A stretch of DNA of 64,000 bases from Henckelia pumila (Eukaryota; Streptophyta; Magnoliopsida; Lamiales; Gesneriaceae), in NCBI RefSeq assembly GCF_033568475.1, contig NC_133123.1:19950622-20014621 (forward strand), given 5' to 3'. Below the pieces are notes generated by a model. It made no database searches. It saw nothing but the letters and a program-made list of their open reading frames with translations, and was not told where the DNA came from. Made by a program: the position numbers and the translations under genes. Every line of letters begins with the position of its first letter. Within the stretch, counting starts at the first letter, position 1. This document shows positions 35,730-46,984 of this stretch, one piece after another.

Positions 35730-36340
35730 TTTTAAGCGAAGGTAAGTATATAGATGTTGGAGCTAGAAGCTACGGTTCTAGCATTGTCAGCTGGTTTAAG
35801 AAGCAATATCCTAAGCAGATCAAGAATTTTGATATATATGCAATCGAAGCAGATAAGTCCTTCCATGACGAGTACAAGTTCAAGAAGGGGGTTACCTTGC
35901 TTCCATACGCCGCGTGGATCAGAAACGAGACCTTGTTTTTCGAAATCAATCAAGATTTATTAATTCCAAGAAATGGACTGAAAATGTTAAAATCCAAAAA
36001 TATGAAGAATCCACAACATAAAACCCATCTTAATCTGTGCGCGTAAGAGAAACAAGGATAAAAGGATATACATACTAAAAAACAGCTAACAAAGTGGACG
36101 AACTCGTGAGGACAAAGACGCGCAGCTTCGGTCGCGAAACAGGGTCTAATTTCAAGCTTCTTGCTTGCGATTTAGGAAATAATCAAAAGCTTTAAGGCTT
36201 GGGTTGCTGGAACAGAGGTGGTCGGACCCTCTCCGGTGGTTTACGTGCGGCGGAGCGGCGAAAACCAAAGGTAGGAGATGGCTAGGATTGAGAGGCCACG
36301 GGAAAGGGGCTTAGGGTTCAGGTTTTTTCCCCATTTCTAA
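35730..36340 (-). other. 5' part of captured sequence in the CACTA element
   Basis: An open stretch (MIDFEKQGLVSDPRGVWKQG) at 35953-35895 ends at a GT donor-like site. Further upstream (36340-36180) is a GC-richer block with AACCCTAAGCCCC on the minus strand, resembling the leader of a plant gene. No family recognised. Confidence 0.35.
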
Positions 36341-36656
36341 GTTTTAATTAATAATTGATGTTAAAGAATAAGAATTAATAAAGATTGAAATTGATATTAT
36401 TTGAGTTTGAATGTGTACATGGTTTTTAGTGGGAAAAGATGGAGGGAATTGTGAAAATAAAAGAGGGATTGATATAATAAAAAGTTGATATTTAATGACA
36501 TTATGATAAAAATGTCACTATAGATAACTTATTATGATTTATATTTTATCAAATTTATTTTTTTTCACAAGTGTCATTAAAAAGTAGTTTTGCCAACACT
36601 ATATAAAAAATGTCATCCCAAAAATGTCACTATATCCAAATTTTCTAGTAGTGTGC

Positions 36657-37221
36657 CTTTTCTTTTGTACTTTTTTTTAATATAGTTAACAGTATTTGAA
36701 TTTTTTATAATTTTGGAGAGTGGTTTTATAAAATAATTTTGTTGAAGAATTAAAATTGAATTCACTTTTATTTTTTGGATTTGGCGGAATAAATATAGTA
36801 AAATAATGAGTGTTTGAATTCGTCAAAGAATCGAATATAATTATATGTTTATAATTTTAAACCCTTTGTAACCTGCATGCTTAATTAATTGGTTGATATT
36901 GAAAAAAGGTCGGAGCACTTTAATTCTCAATGTTTTTATTTGAATTTAATAGGATGATTGAGTGGTTGAATTCAGTAAATAATTCAATATCTGCTGATGA
37001 TTTGAAGTGAAATGTTTTTTTTTTCTACTTTCTTTCGTTGGTTTTTTTGCATGGATTAATAAGTTCAATTAGTTCCTTTATGGCTTTATGTATAGAGCTG
37101 CTGGATTTAGATATTTCACATGGATGAGCTAATTCAATATTTACTTTAGTTAGAGATGGTTTTGTTAGTTTTTTTACATAGTTTAGATAGTTTAACAATT
37201 TAAATCTTTCACTAATGTTTT
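36657..37221. other. AT-rich spacer, nothing recognised
   Basis: 565 bp between two complete transposons. No reading frame, no repeat structure beyond poly-T runs. Confidence 0.6.
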
Positions 37222-37658
37222 TGATGCGTTCAAAAATTTTGTATCAAATAAATTACCTCAAACCGATAATCAATGAACCAATTTCTTCAATAAATCGAGT
37301 CGAATGATCCCAAAATATTTCTGTGTATCAAAGAAAACATTTGAAATTACTCCGTCCGAAGGCGAAAACACTCTGATGATCAAGTCAATATAGGATTCAA
37401 TATAAAATGTATGAAAATTGTGATAGAAAGCATGTAAAAGGAAGAAGACATAAATAAGATGTGTAAGAAAAGTATGGGAGACGTATGGAAAAAAGGTACC
37501 GTAATAAGGGTTTAAGACCCTTTATTTATAGGAAAAAAGTCCAAATTCATATAGAATTTTAATGTATAAGACAACTAGATCTATGCATATCCATGCAATA
37601 TTATGATATATCTCTAAAATATAAATAAATATATGATATGATTTTTATCATATCATCA
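37222..37658 (-). repeat. 3' LTR of the non-autonomous element
   Basis: Paired with 39470-39912. On the minus strand a TATAAATAAAGGG motif at about 37524-37536 is the likely TATA box. A purine-rich CGGGAGG tract sits just outside at 37659-37680 (minus strand), the expected polypurine tract. Confidence 0.9.
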
Positions 37659-38029
37659 ATACTACCTCCCGAAAAAAAGTGACAACGAGTGAAATGAAGA
37701 GAAACTTTGAAGTTGTTGACTTTATATTTTAGAGCATGTACGACAATATTCTTGTTTTTTGCAATTTCCTTTGAGCATTCGTAACAAAGCTAGCTTATTG
37801 AGATGTGCCAAATAATGTGGAAAATATAGTCGTCAGACACTGAAGAAATAATAAAATGATCTTTTATACCGAGTCGATAAAGAGTCATCAAAAAAGCCAA
37901 TATTGACTACACCGCTCAATAAAAATTCAGGTCAAGATACCGAAACCAACATAAAACTGAGCATAAGACGAAGTCCAAGAAAATATTGATTGCCGCAAGA
38001 ATTCCACAGAGATCCAGATTAACAATATT

Positions 38030-38250
38030 GGTCGGGCTTTTAAGATAACCACAAGTTGCGTGGGATTACATCGTGCTGAGCTGGTCGGGCATTTGAGATA
38101 ACTACGATTTGCATGGGATTACATCGTGCTGAGCTGGTCGGGCTTTTGAGATAACCACAAGTTGCATGGGATTACATCGTGTTGAGTTTGTTGGACTTTT
38201 CAAATAACCACGAGTGGCGTGAGATTACATGGTGTCGAACTTGTTGGGCT
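38030..38250. repeat. 53-bp tandem repeat, about four copies
   Basis: Units start GGTCGGGC at 38030, 38083 and 38136, and a diverged TTGTTGGAC unit starts at about 38188. Each contains GATAACCACAAGTTGC and GGGATTACATCGTG. Confidence 0.85.
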
Positions 38251-38272
38251 TATAAAGTGTCGAGCTGTAGAT

Positions 38273-38475
38273 TGGGCCTTATTGCTATATTGCATGCCTA
38301 TGGATGTAAAATAGGGCCTTACAACAAGATTGCATGCCCGATATCGTAGAATAAGGCCTTACTGCGAGATTGCACCCCCGTGGATGTAATTGAGCCTTAC
38401 TGCGAGATTGCATGCCCTATATAATAAAATTGGGCCTTACTGCAAGATTGTACTCCCAATGTCTGTAAAATAACC
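38273..38475. repeat. about 40-bp tandem repeat, five copies
   Basis: Units share GGGCCTTACTGC and AGATTGCATGCCC followed by GATGTAAAAT. Starts are at roughly 38273, 38313, 38354, 38390 and 38435. It lies directly after the 53-bp array inside the same element. Confidence 0.85.
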
Positions 38476-38699
38476 CAAACAAAAATACAAAACAATAGAA
38501 GTCCAACAAATCTGATATCAAGAAAACAAACATAGAACTTTGATACTAGGAGAGGTTTTAGAAAAGATAATAAATTTTAAAAATAAAAACATCGATAATT
38601 TAATGTCAAGATCAGAGTAATGGAAATACTTCTCTCTCATTTTGTCGATGACATGACTTTGAATATGTGGTAAAGCATCATCTTTTATTCTTTAACCAA

Positions 38700-39340
38700 A
38701 TAAACGAATTAAAACAGTAATCAATCACGATATCCATCATTAAGTATTAGAGTTATGATGTCCTAAACATCTGGTATAAATTTCGAATCAATCCAACAGT
38801 TAGATTTCCGTAATAACTTTTTCAAAAATCCTGCATGATAATCATATGAGAAGAACAGTAAATCCTATTCGACCATGTATATCCAAGACTAAAAGCCTTC
38901 AACCTTGATCTTCACCGTTCAAAATTTGCTTCATGATAATTCAAATCCATGTTATAAATTTCAGAGCAATCCAATGGATATATTTCCCGCAATCGCTTTT
39001 TCAAGAAGGTCATACAAAAATCATGCGAGAAGAACAACAGACTATGCTCGGCCATAAATACCTATGTCTACAAGCATTCAATAAAGATCTCCACCATTCA
39101 TAAGTTGCGACATGATATTCCAAACACACGGTGTAAATTTTGTATAATTCCAATGGATAAATCTTGCACAAGAGCCTATTCAAGCATACCGAACAGAAAC
39201 TATGGAGAAGAGCAGTCTTTGCTTGGCGGTCACAATCCGATCCTAAATTTCACCAATCACGATCTTCACTGTTCAGATCCTAGATAACATAATCATCAAT
39301 ATGTATACTAAATTTGAACCCGATCCGATGGTTCAATTTT
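38700..39340. repeat. about 172-bp tandem repeat, three to four copies
   Basis: Copies share GATCTTCACCGTTCAAAAT-like sequence (38919, 39089, 39262), a TGATATTCCAAACA block, ATAAATTTC and GCGAGAAGAACA. Divergence is moderate. Third and largest array in the element. Confidence 0.75.
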
Positions 39341-39469
39341 TCAGAACTTCTTTTGCACATTGGCTGATGTGTTGTAAAATCCGAAAATTCTTCCTTCTCT
39401 TTTCCGTTCTCGAGTCAATCATGAAGAGTAATCGTGGGTTTAGTTTTTGTTCCCATAGACGGCGCCAAT

Positions 39470-39912
39470 TGATGCGTTCAAAAATTTTACATCAAATAAA
39501 TTACCTCAAACCGGTAATCAACGAACCAATTTTTTAAATAAACCGAGCCGAATGCTCCTAAAATATTTCTGTATATCAAAGAAAACATGTGAGATGACTC
39601 CGCTCGAAGGCGAAGCCACTCCGACGCTCAAGTCAGTATAAGATTCAATAGAAAAAGTATGGAAATTACAATGGATAGAAAACATGTAAAAGAAAAAAGA
39701 CATAATTAAATAAGATGTGTAAGAAAGTATGGGAGGCGTATGGAAAAAATGTACCGTAATAAGGGTTTGAGACCCCTTATTTATAGGAAGAGAGTCTCAG
39801 TTCATATATAATTTTAATATATAAGACAACTAGATCCCTGCATATTCATGCAATATTATGATATATCTCTAAAATATAAATAAACATATGATATGATTTT
39901 ATCATATCATCA
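39470..39912 (-). repeat. 5' LTR of the non-autonomous element
   Basis: Ends TG...CA. On the minus strand TATAAATAAGGGG (about 39772-39784) is the probable TATA box. It adjoins the primer site. A target duplication GTTTT follows at 39913. Confidence 0.9.
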
Positions 39913-39917
39913 GTTTT

Positions 39918-40960
39918 GTTTAATTAATTTTCAAACTTTCACTCCAGCAATTGTAGTGCATTATTTAAGGATGACAGTTCCCCATTCTTACAATCGGAAA
40001 AAGGATATTTATGCTGGAAATATAACTCATATAACATGATGAATCTATCTCTGTTATTTTTTTATAGGTATCTAATTTTAGTTTGTTTTTACATTTTATG
40101 TATGTTAGTTTTTTAAATAAATCTCTATAAGCTAATACAATACATCTATATAATACTTCAATTGCATTTTGGAAAAATGAGAAAAAAGCAGAGCATGAAG
40201 TTAAAATAAAATATTTGGAGGTTTGCGTACCTTGTCAAGGTTTGTCCCTGCAGCATTATAAAGTTTGAAGGTGGTATGAGTTCATGTACCTTATGAAGGT
40301 TGGTCCCTAACTTTGGTTCTTTGTGTTTTGAATTTGTAATCAACTTAGAACGAAGTGTTAGAAGACATGCAGATTGAATTGTCAGCGTGGTTTGATACTT
40401 TGATTCGAAATTTGATTCATATTCTGGTAGAAAAGATATTGAAATAAAGTAGATATTAAGTCATGTAATCTATGTATAAGTATGAAATCTGGAAAAGAAA
40501 AATTGAAGGGGCATATAAGTTTAAGAAGTTGTCCAATAGGTATTGTACATTTTATGCTTTTCATTAATGATAAAGATCTTGCTTGAATTTCTTAAACTTA
40601 TCTATTCCTTGAAATTTTCTTGCACGACCTACAATTTTCCTACTGGAATTAAACGAACCAAATGAAATCTTCAAAACACGAATCATAAATTTTAAGAAGC
40701 TGTAGAGTTTTTCTATCTCCCTTTATCAGGCTTAGATTTCTGATTCAATTGAAAATCTTCTGAGGCTATCAAATTTTGTCAAGCATGGAGGTGTTACTAG
40801 ATTTTCGGTCAAAACACCAAGATTGGAAAACAACAATATGGATTTGGGGTGGCTCTTCTCTTAAAGACTTGAAAATAGATTTGAGGTATTGGATTTGTAT
40901 TAAGAGACTATAATAGTGAGTTTCAGTTTATTGTGTTTTAAAATATTTATATCATTTTAT
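39918..40960. other. AT-rich spacer, nothing recognised
   Basis: No exon-like frame. A block at 40020-40080 (GATAACTCATATA-like, then TTTTTTTATAGGTATC) resembles 32335-32400, just outside the CACTA element, so both may be pieces of one older repeat. Confidence 0.45.
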
Positions 40961-41205
40961 GGGATAATTCCCAATTTGGTCCCTCATTTTAGACCTCGTT
41001 CCTAATTTGGTCCTCTATTTTTACATCGACCCAATTTAGTCCCTCGATTTTTGTTGTTTTTCCGCAATTGGTCCATCCGTTTAATTAAACTTCAAAACGA
41101 ATGGAATGACCTGCTAAGCCGAGGGACTAAATTGGGTCGATGTAAGAACGGATGACCAAATCAGGAATGAGGTCTAAAATGAGGGACCAAATTGGGAATT
41201 ATCCT
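40961..41205. mobile_element. fold-back MITE, 245 bp
   Basis: GGATAATTCCCAATTTGGTC and the blocks that follow (CTCATTTTAGACCTC, ACATCGACCCAATTTAGTCC) recur inverted in the right half. Arms of about 105 bp are over 90 % complementary around a TTAATTAAAC centre. Confidence 0.9.
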
Positions 41206-41375
41206 CTCATTATAGCATTACTTTTGACTAAAAATATTGTTTACCTAAATAAAAATATTTTATAATAAAAATATAAACATATTGGGAATTATCCTCTCAT
41301 TATAGCATTACTTTTTTATCAGTTATATTTATAAAAATATTGTTTACCTAAATAAAAATATTTTATAAAAATTCA
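41185..41375. repeat. 93-bp tandem duplication including the MITE end
   Basis: ATTGGGAATTATCCTCTCAT (41191) through ATTGTTTACCTAAATAAAAA recurs starting at 41281, with an extra TTATCAGTTATATTTAT in the second copy. The duplicated unit begins within the fold-back element, so it arose after that insertion. Confidence 0.8.
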
Positions 41376-43400
41376 ACACATGTCATATTAATATTATTTT
41401 TTAAAATTTAAACAAATAATAAAAATTCTCGTTTATATATAATTAAAATGCGAAAGTTTAATTTAAAATTTAAAGTATACTTAGTAAAAATAAATAAATA
41501 TTTGTTAACAAAAATCAAAATTTTACAAAATAAATATTAATGATGAAAATATGTTTTAAATATACATTTTTTTCAAACATAAAATATTTTCGGAATGAAC
41601 TCATCTAGGTTTGTTAATATAATTGAAAAACCTTCATAAAAAATAATAAAAAGATATTTTTATTTATGTTAACCAATATTTTTATAAATATAACCGATCA
41701 AAAAATTTTCATATATCATTTAGTTTTTATTTATGTTAACCAATATTTTTATGTTTATATAATCTAATTAACTCTTTAAATTCATATATCATTTAGTTTT
41801 TCATAATTTATTAATTTTATTAAATATCAATATCATAATAATGATATAAAAATCTAAATTTTATTATATTAGCTCCCCTCCCTTAAACTTAATAGAGAAT
41901 ATTATATTATATCATTACACAATTTTTTTTTGAAAAAAATAAAGCATTTTCCATTTGAAATCTAATAAACGGATGGATACTTGTTTAATTTTTTAATTAA
42001 TTATCTTTATAATATAATTTACTATTAGTATAATATAATTGAAACTTTTCAAACTCCATTTGAAAATTTAGTTAGTCCAAATCAAAGTTAAAATAACCCA
42101 AAACAGAAAAAATATGTTTGATAGAACCCAAAACAAAAAAAAAAAAAAATTTAGTCTATATCAAACATTGAAAGAGCCCAAAATAAATTTTTTTGAAAGA
42201 GCCCAAAAAGGAAAAAAATACATTATATTGAACCTTAAAAATATACATATATATATTAATATATGGGTTAAGGGTGGGGGCTAGACTGGGCTGAAGCCCA
42301 GTCCAGCCCCTACTGTTAGTCCGTCCCTGATGTGTTTGTTACCTTATAGAAGACCCAATTTGATGACTATGTTATATACTCCACATGTCCTCTTTCAAAA
42401 ACCTTCAGAACTTGGAGAAATATGAAAATGTAATTCTAAGTGTAGTCGGACTTCCAATTCCGTTGCGGTAGAAATATTGATGTGAATGAGGATTAAAGTG
42501 AGGTATGGAATGAAGAATTCGTAGAGTAGAAATCTGGTTGTGTTCGGTGATGGTGATTTGGTTTCTCCATGTTACCCACGATGTATAGATAGCAGAGCGA
42601 CAATAATGATTTTTGTTTAGTGTATTTTGTCATACCAAACCTCCCAGCCATACAAAACGTACTAAGGCAGTTTCTATTACATTCTAATCCTTTATAAAAT
42701 AGTAAGAGATTAAAATCGAATCTTTCATTTATTTTTTTAAGAATTTGAGTTTGAGGTCTCGTTTATGGAGTATCCAACATGGATTTCTGTAAATTTTAAT
42801 CTTGTTATAGATTATGTAGATGATCATTGTTGTTTGCAGGTACATTCGTGCACAAGGAAAAGTAATGCATTATCCTCAAGTGTGAAGTACTTAAATGGCT
42901 TCATGGTAGAAGAATAGCTAGTTGATGAAGTGATTTAATCATTAATGATGCAATGACTTGATATGTTATTTTGTTTGCTTGGATTAACCAAGAAGTTGTT
43001 TTAGTTTATTTGTATATGTTTTAGTTTTTAATGATTATGAACCAAACAATCGTTTTAATTTATTTGTAACATACCAAGAAATTATTCGAGAGTCTCCATA
43101 AATGAGAAAAATATATTTATCAGGATATATCTTCTCTACTCGACGGAATCTCGAACATTCGAGTCCCGACACTTGTCGAGTATGGGATTATGAGAAAAAT
43201 AATTTCTCGATTCTTATTAAGACGGAAGTTGGATAAGATGATTATGAGACAAGTCCCCACTTTATCTCACCCCTACTTTTGGAACATTGATTACAATACC
43301 TGAGTACGAATATGCCCAAACCACAAATACCTCCTTGATTTTTGCCCCAACTCCATAATTATCCAATAAAAAAATCTTTTATTAGTTTTTTTCTAAATAT
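41376..43400. other. gene-free AT-rich DNA
   Basis: Long A/T runs, a short TA tract at 42246-42262, and a GGGCTGAAGCCCAGTCCAGCCCC block at 42288-42310 whose first half is a palindrome. No coding frame supported. Confidence 0.5.
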
Positions 43401-43414
43401 TTTTTCTCTATATA

Positions 43415-44362
43415 GGGATGTCAATTTCCTCTGAGCCCGATGAAAAATTCGATATCATATCCGAATAGAGGAGGGTATGGAGGGATTTTTGGACCCGATC
43501 GATTAAATAAACGGGTAATTGGGTTTGGGATTTTCGGGTTTGGAGATGGAGGCGGATGTAGTAACATCCTATCCATACCCGACCCGAATACTCTATTAAA
43601 TATATATACATATATATTTATGTATTTATTATTTTAAAAAAATGTAATTCTAATTTACTTTTGTTGAATGATGGTAGTTGGTGGAACAAAGAAAATTATT
43701 AGTATAAAGCTAATGTTATTTTTGTAGAATAATGATATTGTATTAAATTATTTATAATATTTTATTATTTCTTATTTGGTGTTTAGATAGAAAAGAAAGA
43801 TAGAAGAAAATATAAGAAGAGGTGTGGTCACTCCCTATATATTTTGATACATTTTTCTGAAAAAAACTTATAACACCAACCCCATTCGTAATATTCTATC
43901 AATTATTCGTTTGACAAAAAAAAATTAGTTAATTGTGTTAGTCATCTTATCGACCAAGTGAAGGATGTTGTATATAAAAAGTATCTAGATAAGCACGATT
44001 ATATGACCAATCATATTTAACATTTATAGTTTTGTCCGAACGACTTCTCTTAGAACTTGTTTTAACAAATTGCTATTTTTTATTATTTATTTTTTCTTAT
44101 TCTTTCTTAAGAATTTGATAAATAAGTATAATTTTATCAAAAGAATTCCAATTTGAAAAAAAAAAATACAATTGTAGGTGGTAATAGGGTATTTTTGTAG
44201 GCCCTAACTTGATGAGGATATCCGATCCTCCAACGAGTATGAGGATGGAGATAAAAGTTGAATACCAGATGAAGATGAAAATGAGTGTGGAGGTAAATAC
44301 AATAAATGGAGATAGAGACGGCAACATAGAATCCTAACCAAACCTAACCCATTGTCATCCTT
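43415..44362. mobile_element. diverged relative of the 20.5-kb DNA element
   Basis: The left end GGGATGTCAATTTCC and right end CCCATTGTCATCC are imperfect inverted repeats like those at 20531 and 25997. Both ends lie next to GGGTTTGG/CCCGACCCG-type sequence (43505-43590), as in the other copy. The interior is AT-rich and non-coding; target duplication not clear. Confidence 0.5.
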
Positions 44363-44726
44363 CTATTTTTGAGTTTTTATTTTCTTAACTTTTTGAGGTG
44401 ATTATAGATGTTTTAAACTTTTTTCTGCAATATCTCATATCACATATTATCGATATTAATCTTATGAAAAACATGTAATTAGTAATATTTATTAGAAAAT
44501 ATTAATTAAATTGTCATAATTTCCACAATTATTGATAAATATGAATTTGTGAAAAAATGTTCACCACAATTTAAAAATGACCGATCATGAGAACTAACTT
44601 GATAAACTGTGATTAACTGATTATATAGGTAATCTCTGTTACTCGATTTGTATTATATTAATAATTGGATAATGATAATTAAAATTTTCTTTTATCTTTT
44701 TTTTACTTTATTTGATTGCTAATACA

Positions 44727-45045
44727 TATGGTTGCGTTTACTTTAAATGATGAGATTGAACAAGGATAGATTAAAATATGATTATTAAGATAATTTGATA
44801 GGATATAGAGTGGTTATTGATAAATAATAATATGTTTAGTTGGATGGATTAAAATTTTTTTTCACTCTCTCACCTTGTAAAGATTTATAATCTCATGAAA
44901 AATTTAGGACTAAAAATCATCTGTGAATCCTATCATTAACGGGCCGAAAGATTTATACTCATTTTCAATTTTGCAAGTAAACATAGGATTAGTCGGTATT
45001 AATTATGTAATCCTTCATTTATCAAGGCAAGTAAACGCAACCATG
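44727..45045. mobile_element. MITE, about 317 bp
   Basis: Left end ATGGTTGCGTTTACTT and right end AAGTAAACGCAACCAT are perfect 16-bp inverted repeats. The interior has GATTAAAATATGATTATTAAG and the diverged inverse of GGATAGATTAAA. The GCGTTTACTT terminus is of a type common among Harbinger/Tourist MITEs, by resemblance only. Confidence 0.85.
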
Positions 45046-45221
45046 TATGTGATGGGTGAAATATAAAAATTTTTGGTCGTATACATTGTTATCTCAATTT
45101 TTAGGTAATTTATTTTGTTTTGTTTTTTTATTTTAATAAATTAGGATTAATTTTCATAACTATATTTTTATTAGAATATACATATATATATATATAAATA
45201 AATTAATCATTTTATTTTTAT

Positions 45222-45412
45222 GTACACATATCAAAACTATATCTATGTTTTTTTGCTTTTTTTACTAATTATTTATTTTTTAAAAAATATTTTCTCTCCT
45301 AGTTAACTTCTCTTGCTCACACATATCAAAACTATATTTATATTTTTTTTTTTACTAATAATTTATTTTTAAAAAATATTTTCGCTCCTAGTTAACTTCT
45401 CTTGCTCTCCCT
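45222..45412. repeat. tandem duplication, about 93-bp unit
   Basis: ACACATATCAAAACTATATc begins both copies (about 45224 and 45317) and CTAGTTAACTTCTCTTGCTC ends both (about 45298 and 45388). Small indels in the T-runs. Confidence 0.85.
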
Positions 45413-45513
45413 CCATTGCTTCTTGGTTTAGAAACTATACTACCTGGTCTGACATGTAGGTGTCCCTTGATGATTATTATGATGATATATAGAATATCAC
45501 TCTTTACTTGATG

Positions 45514-46880
45514 TGTAGTAATCCGTATCATGTTTTAAGTTAATTAAATATTAAACATGATCAAGGGATTACTATATAAACAAATCAAAGGATTCATTGG
45601 GATAAAAATATGAATTCCAAGCTTTGGATCCATCGAATGGTTCGCAAGATCCGAAATGCAGTTCAAATGCACCGAACAGGGCTTTAAATTCACAGGCAAC
45701 GCAAGTTCAGAAGGTCCGAATGTATTCATAAGCACAGTTCATTTTCGGATGTAGAGAGACAGTTTGGAATATCCGAACTATGATCGAAACGTCTGATCTA
45801 TAGCAGGACACACAGGTAAGTGAGTTGTTGTTCGGATGAAGGACGTGTGGCAAATAGGAACATCCGAATTTCCGATCGGAGCTTCCGAAGCCAGCTATCC
45901 ATGAGGTGTCTGAGGTTGGTGACTCATCGTTGTATGCAGAGTTCGGAATGTCCGAAAAGAAGATCGGACAGTCCGAACTCAGACACCCAAATACGTATCA
46001 TGCATGCAGAATTCGAAACGTCCGAACCCGAGTTCGAAGCGTCCAAACTCCGCTTATAAATAGGGATCCGATGCTTCATTTGAGAATCACAATTCACAAG
46101 CTTTTCCTTCCAATTCAATCTATGTTGTGAGTTAGCCATACGAGTGAGGGCCGAGCAATAGCAAGACGCTTCTTGAATGGCAGTGGAGTTGTGCTTAGAA
46201 TCCAAAGCCTTCGACATCAACGGGCTAACGATGGACACATGTATGGCTCGAAAATCATGTTAGAAGATAGGAGTATATTTAAGTTTATTTAAGGCTTTCA
46301 GATCATGATTAGTGATATGGTAATCGCTTGACTGTAGGCTTGGATTCTAGAACCTGAGTGTAATTGACCGGTTATATAAAGGTACGTAAGTACTGACTGA
46401 GATTACCAGCGAGTATGCATGCTTATATATTTTATTTTATGTGTCATGGTATATGTTTTACTGCTTTATATACATATTTCATGTGCACATATACGTTGAG
46501 TTGTATCTCCTTCGAGATATCCTTTCTAGAAGGATCGCTCAGCCCTACGCCTGTATATATGATCTGACACCGGGAGTTACCGTGATGACGAAGACTGATG
46601 CTAAGGTGATCTAGAAGAGTGAGTGAGCTAGCCCACGGTCTAATTCCCAGATGATGCTACATAATCATTGACATCAAGTTTGGCAGGACTTGATAGTTGA
46701 CCAGTTACCTAGTCATCTTATGTTACATGCATCATATCGGTTTGTATACTCATAATTATCTTACTGGACGTTAATCACTCATATCTTTGGCATTATCTTA
46801 GACATCTCATTCGATGAGACATGTCTCAGTTGGACGGACCAAGAGGTTCGAGGCAAGATTAGGTGCAGGGGCCAGAGACT
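45514..46880 (+). repeat. gypsy-type LTR, 3'-truncated (copy B)
   Basis: It begins TGTAGTAATCCG. GTTCGGAATGTCCGAA-type palindromes are clustered at 45700-46050, followed by TATAAATAGGGATC at 46056. The blocks ATCAACGGGCTAACGATGGAC and GGTACGTAAGTACTGACTG match copy A. The last 200-300 bp of the LTR are missing; similarity stops near 46860-46880. At 46912-46925 a GGTTCGAATCC pol III B-box-like sequence lies at the junction. Confidence 0.7.
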
Positions 46881-46984
46881 ATCTGGAGATTGCATTTATG
46901 ACCTGGAGTGCAAGGTTCGAATCCTGGGGAGGGCAAAAACTCCCCACCAGGGGGGAGAAGATAATGAGAACAAGAATGAACTAG

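Larger units (their letters stand above)
32424..36653 (-). mobile_element. non-autonomous CACTA transposon
   Basis: The ends CACTACTAGAATAATGG and CCAAATTTTCTAGTAGTG are inverted repeats of the CACTA (En/Spm) type. The element is flanked by TGC on both sides (32421-32423 and 36654-36656), the 3-bp target duplication expected for this superfamily. Subterminal zones at 32450-32940 and 36480-36640 are full of short direct and inverted copies of AATGTC/GACATT, which bind transposase in known CACTA elements. At 4230 bp it carries no transposase; the interior holds host-gene fragments read on the minus strand. Confidence 0.93.
37222..39912 (-). mobile_element. non-autonomous LTR retrotransposon
   Basis: LTRs at 37222-37658 and 39470-39912 (437 and 443 bp, roughly 85-90 % alike by eye) begin TGATGATATGATA and end AACGCATCA on the minus strand. 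The element is flanked by GTTTT on both sides (37217-37221 and 39913-39917). The primer site, TTGGCGCCGTCTATGGG on the minus strand, adjoins the right LTR at about 39469-39453. This TGGCGCCGT type is usual in Ty3/gypsy Tat/Athila elements. The 1.8-kb interior codes for no gag or pol and is built of tandem repeats. It must rely on proteins of another element. Confidence 0.93.

Noticed and set aside
38030..38475. Tandem arrays as a CRISPR locus
   Set aside because: Spacing and divergence are those of satellite-like repeats inside a retrotransposon; this is plant nuclear DNA.
42285..42330. GC-rich palindrome GGGCTGAAGCCCAG as a terminator or regulatory site
   Set aside because: Isolated in transposon-rich DNA with no gene nearby; a chance or transposon-derived palindrome is as likely.
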